Origin: Tricholomella constricta
Taxonomy: Eukaryota; Basidiomycota; Agaricomycetes; Agaricales; Lyophyllaceae
Length of the DNA: 64,000 nucleotides
Assembly: GCA_013368375.1 (NCBI GenBank)
Contig: JAACJP010000008.1
Location: forward strand, 1,054,001 to 1,118,000
Direction of reading: 5' to 3'
The notes under the pieces were generated by a model. That model was not told the origin of the DNA. It worked only from the letters and a program-made list of their open reading frames with translations, and searched no databases. Every line of letters begins with the position of its first letter. Positions within the stretch are counted from its first letter, which is position 1. Both the position numbers and the translations under genes were made by a program. Positions 63,476 through 64,000 of the stretch are shown here, in pieces.

Positions 63476-64000
63476 ATGGCCCACAGCACTGTGTCAACCA
63501 AATTATATGTCCCACAGCCCGCAGAGCCAAACTGCTCCATCGTGGGCGTTTTGGAGCAGCTATCGCCTTCCAGTCCTACGAAGGGAAGGAAGCTGGCTCT
63601 GGTAGGTTTCTGTGATGCGCCATCCGATGCTTGTTGTCAGGTACAATTGATCTTTGCTTTTTCGGACTCCCACAGATTCTGCATGGTACAATGGGGTGGG
63701 TGATTCTCCGTATCTCCGATACCAGGAGCGCTCAGTGCATCCAAAGAGAGCGGTAACATCATCTTCTGTACTCTAGGCACAAAGATTATTTGTTTCAGAA
63801 ACGCCTTGCGTTGCGACTGCCCCTCGATTCTTTCCGCTTCGATTTTCGGTGTGTGGCCGTTAAGAATCTCCGTTGGAGCTGTGCGTAATGCTGTAATTTT
63901 ATCCTGGAATAGTGGAAACCACGAGACCCCGGGTACGTGGCGTCAGGGCGCGCTTGAGGACGACATGGTGGACCTCTCCGTCGTCGTGGAATATCTCAAA
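63476..64000 (+). CDS. Alpha/beta hydrolase, 5' part (runs off the window)
   Basis: Exons 63476-63601, 63676-63695, 63777-63848 and 63913 onward join in frame with canonical introns. The protein reads MAHSTVSTKLYVPQPAEPNC, GRKLALILHGTMGHKDYLFQ, LRLPLDSFRFDFRGNHETPG, then DDMVDLSVVVEYLK at the window edge. LILHGTMGHKDYL is the oxyanion-hole loop of the fungal esterase-like hydrolases, and the nucleophile Ser (GxSxG) would follow outside the window. The exon of 20 bases is notable. Substrate unknown; no signal peptide. Confidence 0.82.

Overview
This is fungal nuclear DNA, most likely from an agaricomycete (mushroom-forming basidiomycete). Protein genes sit on both strands and are cut by many introns of about 50-60 bases. 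Families typical of agaricomycetes are present: a NACHT NTPase, DUF6533-type seven-helix proteins, a GH43 exo-galactanase with CBM35, an M64 metallopeptidase, a serine-rich cupredoxin, and Gfd2-like and tyrosine-recombinase relics. Reading frames were rebuilt by hand from splice signals and protein similarity. Where I give exon coordinates, the frames close.

Layout. 1-5.8 kb is a graveyard: an OPT transporter broken by an inversion, a NACHT gene with an in-frame stop, a broken Gfd2-like RNase H-fold gene, one intact HELGH protein gene and a tyrosine-recombinase relic. 6.2-11.8 kb is an intact Ty1/copia retrotransposon with indistinguishable 261-bp LTRs, a perfect 5-bp target duplication and a primer site matching the anticodon arm of initiator tRNA-Met. 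12-20.8 kb holds a cupredoxin, phosphopantothenoylcysteine decarboxylase, an intron-containing tRNA-Lys, a proline-rich membrane protein, a mitochondrial membrane protein and an atypical homeodomain protein. 21-37 kb holds a small secreted protein, a SepH/Cdc7-type septation kinase with about 22 exons, a DUF6533 seven-helix gene with a 7-base micro-exon, and a second large Ser/Thr kinase. 37.8-52 kb is a housekeeping block: mitochondrial porin, mRNA-cap RNA triphosphatase, a Rad60/Esc2-like SUMO-domain protein, a polytopic membrane protein, a CaaX-box protein, mitochondrial ribosomal protein uL5m and an M64 peptidase. 53-61.6 kb is a GH43_24/CBM35 galactanase gene split by a complete antisense LINE of about 6.5 kb. 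61.7-64 kb holds an L1-fold ribosome-biogenesis protein and the start of an alpha/beta hydrolase.

The genes do not form an obvious pathway cluster. The most notable points are the LINE inside the galactanase gene, a catalytically stripped RNase H-like domain in that LINE, tandem monomers in its 5' region, the young copia element with half-tRNA-type priming, several GC-AG introns, the 7-base micro-exon and a homeodomain lacking Asn51. I saw no CRISPR array, rRNA or multi-gene defence operon.
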